Below are positions 61,578 through 64,000 of a DNA stretch of 64,000 bases, in pieces. Where the stretch lies: NCBI GenBank assembly GCA_045642225.1, contig JAZUIN010000119.1:5889-69888 (forward strand). Direction: 5' to 3'. The notes below the pieces were generated by a model that saw nothing but the letters and a program-made list of their open reading frames with translations, was not told the origin of the DNA and made no database searches. This DNA comes from RUG191 sp045642225. Its GTDB lineage: Bacteria > Bacillota > Clostridia > Lachnospirales > Lachnospiraceae. The translations under genes and the position numbers were made by a program. Position 1 is the first letter of the stretch. Every line of letters starts with the position of its first letter.

Positions 61578-62405
61578 TTATATCTCCGAAATAATTGCTG
61601 AAACTAATTTGCTAAACTTAGGTGCGGCTTTTTTGCCTGCCTCAATAACCTCTTCTCCAGATAGAGGTGTAGGTGAAATACCCGCTGCAAGATTTGCTAT
61701 ACACGATATTCCAATAACATTCATTCCCATTTGATTCGCTGCTATTGCTTCACCAGTAGTAGACATTCCTACTGCATCACCACCAAGAATTCCTAACATT
61801 CTGACTTCTGCAGGAGTCTCGTATTGTGGTCCACGAGTCTGGATATACACGCCTTCTTGTAACTTAATTCCAAGTTCACTAGCTTTATTTCTAGCTATGT
61901 CACACAACTCTTTGTTGTAAATGTTACTCATATCAGGAAAACGCTCGCCAAATTCAGGTATCTCTGGACCAGTCAATGGCGATGGTGCAAACACACCGAT
62001 TTGATCTGTAATCAACATCAAATCTCCTGCACTAAAATCCTTATTAATTCCACCTGACGCATTTGTCACAAATAAAGTCTTAGCACCCATCATTTTCATC
62101 AATCTAATAGGAAGCACAACATCTGTAATATCGTATCCTTCGTAGAAATGAACGCGGCCTTGCATACATACAACCTTTTTGTCGCCTACATAACCAAATA
62201 CAAATCTGCCCTTGTGACCTGGAGCTGTCGAAACTGGAAATCCTTCGATATCCTTGTACTCTAAAACCTCTTCAATCTTAAAATACTCTGAAGTTGCATA
62301 ATCTCCAAGTCCTGAGCCAAGCACAAGTGCGATATCAGGCTTAAAACTAATATTATCTTCATATGCTTTAAAGCACTTCAATAATTTCTCATATACATTT
62401 TCCAT
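61578..62405 (-). CDS. pnp: Purine nucleoside phosphorylase (trimeric type)
   Basis: PNP splits purine nucleosides with phosphate. The phosphate site is in ALVLGSGLGDYA, the substrate region in QGRVHFYEGYD, VTNASGGIN and GGDAVGMSTTGEAIAAN, followed by IGISCIANLAAG with the Asn that favours inosine and guanosine over adenosine in the trimeric family. The start at 62405 (MENVYEKLLK) is set by TTGGAG, four codons inside the longest frame. It lies 15 bases after ychF and directly before mtaD, whose deaminated products would suit this enzyme. Confidence 0.92.
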   Translation of the reverse strand: MENVYEKLLKCFKAYEDNISFKPDIALVLGSGLGDYATSEYFKIEEVLEYKDIEGFPVSTAPGHKGRFVFGYVGDKKVVCMQGRVHFYEGYDITDVVLPIRLMKMMGAKTLFVTNASGGINKDFSAGDLMLITDQIGVFAPSPLTGPEIPEFGERFPDMSNIYNKELCDIARNKASELGIKLQEGVYIQTRGPQYETPAEVRMLGILGGDAVGMSTTGEAIAANQMGMNVIGISCIANLAAGISPTPLSGEEVIEAGKKAAPKFSKLVSAIISEI

Positions 62406-62420
62406 AAGCTTCTCCAAATA

Positions 62421-63521
62421 TTATACGTTAAATCTAAATAGGATTACGTCGCCATCTTTGACAACGTATTCTTTACCTTCCATACCAACAATACCCTTTT
62501 CCTTGGCTGCTGATAGAGAACCACAATCAAGTAAATCTTGATAATTAACAACCTCTGCCTTAATAAATCCACGTTCAAAATCTGTATGAATTTTGCCAGC
62601 AGCTTGAGGTGCTTTAGTACCCTTAGTGATTGTCCAAGCGCGGCACTCGTCTTCTCCTGCTGTAAGATAAGAAATAAGTCCTAGCAACTCATAGCTTGCT
62701 TCAACTAATTTATCTAGACCTGAAGATTCAGCTCCAATGTCAGCTAGAAATTCTGCCTTCTCATCTTCATCTAGTTCTGACAATTCTTCTTCTAGCTTTG
62801 CAGAAACAACGAAAGTCTCAGAGCCTTCTTCTTGGGCAAGACTACGAACTGCAGCAACGTACTCATTACTTGCACCATCATCAGCCAAATCGTCTTCAGC
62901 AACATTCGCCGCATAAATAGTCTTCTTGGCTGTAAGTAAGTTGTAACTCTTGAACCACTCTTCTAACTCTTCGTCTTCTGCCACTTCAAATGTTCTTGCC
63001 ATCTTGCCAGCTTCAAGATGAGCCTTAACCTCTTCTAATTGAGCTAATTCCTTAGCTAAGGTTTTATCCATCTTAGCTTGTTTTGCAACCTTGGCAATTC
63101 TTCTATCTAGGATTTCTATATCTGAAAATATAAGTTCTAAATTGATAGTTTCAATGTCTCTTGCAGGATTAACATTTCCATCAACGTGAACTACATTGCC
63201 ATCATCAAAGCATCTTACGACGTGTACAATAGCATCTACTTCACGAATATTTGCAAGGAATTGGTTACCAAGACCTTCACCATTAGATGCTCCTTTGACA
63301 AGTCCAGCAATATCAACAAACTCAATTGTTGCTGGTGTAACCTTCTTAGTATTATACAATTCACCAAGCTTAACTATTCTCTCATCTGGTACAGTTACAA
63401 CGCCAACATTTGGATCAATTGTTGCAAATGGATAATTTGCTGCTAGGGCTCCTGCCTTAGTTAGTGAATTAAATAATGTTGATTTTCCAACGTTTGGTAA
63501 ACCTACGATTCCTAGTTTCAT
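62421..63521 (-). CDS. ychF: Ribosome-binding ATPase YchF
   Basis: YchF is a conserved Obg-family P-loop protein that prefers ATP and binds ribosomes. G1 is GLPNVGKSTLFNSLTKAG, G3 FVDIAGLVKGASNGEGLGNQ, with the family-specific NVAEDD in place of NKxD, a coiled-coil insert (about 125-175) and a C-terminal TGS-like domain ending in YVVKDGDVILFRF. At 366 residues it is full length. GGAGG lies 12 bases before the ATG. It is the first gene of a ychF-pnp-mtaD run. Confidence 0.95.
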   Translation of the reverse strand: MKLGIVGLPNVGKSTLFNSLTKAGALAANYPFATIDPNVGVVTVPDERIVKLGELYNTKKVTPATIEFVDIAGLVKGASNGEGLGNQFLANIREVDAIVHVVRCFDDGNVVHVDGNVNPARDIETINLELIFSDIEILDRRIAKVAKQAKMDKTLAKELAQLEEVKAHLEAGKMARTFEVAEDEELEEWFKSYNLLTAKKTIYAANVAEDDLADDGASNEYVAAVRSLAQEEGSETFVVSAKLEEELSELDEDEKAEFLADIGAESSGLDKLVEASYELLGLISYLTAGEDECRAWTITKGTKAPQAAGKIHTDFERGFIKAEVVNYQDLLDCGSLSAAKEKGIVGMEGKEYVVKDGDVILFRFNV

Positions 63522-63873
63522 TTTTTATATATTCCTCCTTCAAAGTGTTGAATTTACGGGGTTTTTCGTATAGTCGTCTTAGGCTACGTACCAATTACGT
63601 ACCAAAACTATCAAGCCAACTCATAGACCATTAAATAATATATCACATTCCTTTGCTTTACGCTACATTTTCTATCATTGCAGCAATCACTCCACTTTCG
63701 AAACTTAAAAAATTTTATTTTTTGAAACCCTATATACTTAATCCCTTCACGAGCTGCTTTCTTGTAATAAAAATGGCGGGTGTCTTACCCGCCGTTTGGT
63801 GGACCCGGGTCTTTCGCCCAGCCCGTATTTTTTGTTATATTACGCTCTTTTTTCGTCCCACTCACTCGGAATT
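63522..63873. other. Non-coding interval with tandem repeat and terminator
   Basis: No convincing gene lies here. Two 11-bp direct copies ACGTACCAATT/ACGTACCAAAA are joined at 63586-63607. A strong minus-strand terminator (63768-63793) serves the partial gene to the right. Further right, about 63801-63830, a GC-rich stretch unlike its surroundings contains CCCGGGTC and CGCCCAGCCCG followed by TATTTTTT on the plus strand, possibly a second terminator or part of an element end. Confidence 0.5.
63768..63793 (-). terminator. Rho-independent terminator of the partial right-edge gene
   Basis: GGCGGGT and ACCCGCC form a perfect 7-bp stem around 5 bases; on the minus strand ATTTTTATTAC follows. Confidence 0.85.
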
Positions 63874-64000
63874 CTATTTAATAACCTTTACTATTTCTTT
63901 TTCATGCTCTTTTGTAAAATCACTTAATTCATAAGTTCTAATTCTTTGATTTACAATTATCGGCACAACAAACCCATTTTTATAATGGTATAACTCACAG
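63874..64000 (-). CDS. Partial gene, C-terminal end of an unknown protein
   Basis: An open minus-strand frame enters from the right edge and ends at the TAG at 63874-63876, giving 41 residues that include ELYHYKNGFVVPIIVNQR and end EHEKEIVKVIK. No longer frame on either strand competes well. A terminator about 80 bases downstream supports a real transcript. No family can be recognised from this fragment. Confidence 0.5.
   Translation of the reverse strand, partial: CELYHYKNGFVVPIIVNQRIRTYELSDFTKEHEKEIVKVIK

Noticed and set aside
63801..63830. GC-rich patch as the 3' end of tmRNA, RNase P or SRP RNA
   Set aside because: None of the conserved sequence of those RNAs could be found; a hairpin or element end is all that can be supported.
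63653..63934. Plus-strand 93-codon frame near the right edge
   Set aside because: It runs through a terminator hairpin and opposite a better minus-strand frame, with no ribosome site or recognisable protein pattern.

Overview
This 64-kb window reads as a chromosomal segment of a low-GC Gram-positive anaerobe of the class Clostridia, most likely Lachnospiraceae. The reasons are the gene content and order (Asp23-nusB-xseAB-ispA-dxs-tlyA-nadK-argR-recN; rho-rpmE-DUF1385-prmC-prfA; recA-recX-rny), strong GGAGG-type ribosome binding sites, a Gram-positive SOS box in front of recA, a CBS-domain pyrophosphatase, a minimal SufC-SufB pair, DUF5688 proteins and a GGGtGRT protein. Species assignment is not possible by reading alone. 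Almost every gene is on the minus strand; the only plus-strand genes are a small leader ORF, two DUF5688 genes (one broken), a tRNA-Thr and aroE.

Layout. 1-3.4 kb: a partial multi-pass membrane protein and a 912-residue secreted protein. 3.4-5.2 kb: an accessory scar with a 195-bp nested inverted repeat, a truncated DUF5688 gene, a truncated tyrosine integrase and a diverged copy of the 3' end of the neighbouring GGGtGRT gene. 5.2-15 kb: GGGtGRT/NifU-like pair, a beta-helix acyltransferase-like protein, topB, a degenerate DUF234 ATPase, asd, argH, queH. 15.3-16.3 kb: tRNA-Thr and an intact DUF5688 gene. 16.4-26.7 kb: a diguanylate cyclase, then the recN-to-Asp23 operon joining isoprenoid synthesis, NAD kinase, exonuclease VII and arginine regulation. 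26.8-31.6 kb: translation termination and rho cluster. 31.8-41.4 kb: putP, metAA, ligA, an RluF-like synthase, an SH3 protein, tRNA-Arg, shikimate genes and a Nudix hydrolase. 41.5-44.9 kb: rny-recX-recA. 45.2-55.6 kb: DUF4364, malic enzyme, pyrophosphatase, Suf proteins, ilvE, prfC, deoB, rpsU. 55.7-63.5 kb: MCP, alaS, a small membrane protein, MTA/SAH deaminase, purine nucleoside phosphorylase and ychF. The right edge holds tandem repeats, a terminator and a gene fragment that could mark another accessory boundary.

Most of the window is ordinary housekeeping DNA. The points most worth following are the 195-bp structure that buries a ribosome binding site in front of a DUF5688 remnant, the integrase/gene-end scar beside the GGGtGRT gene, the ATPase that has lost key residues of both its active sites, the structured asd leader, and the phased GAAC half-sites upstream of the recA promoter.
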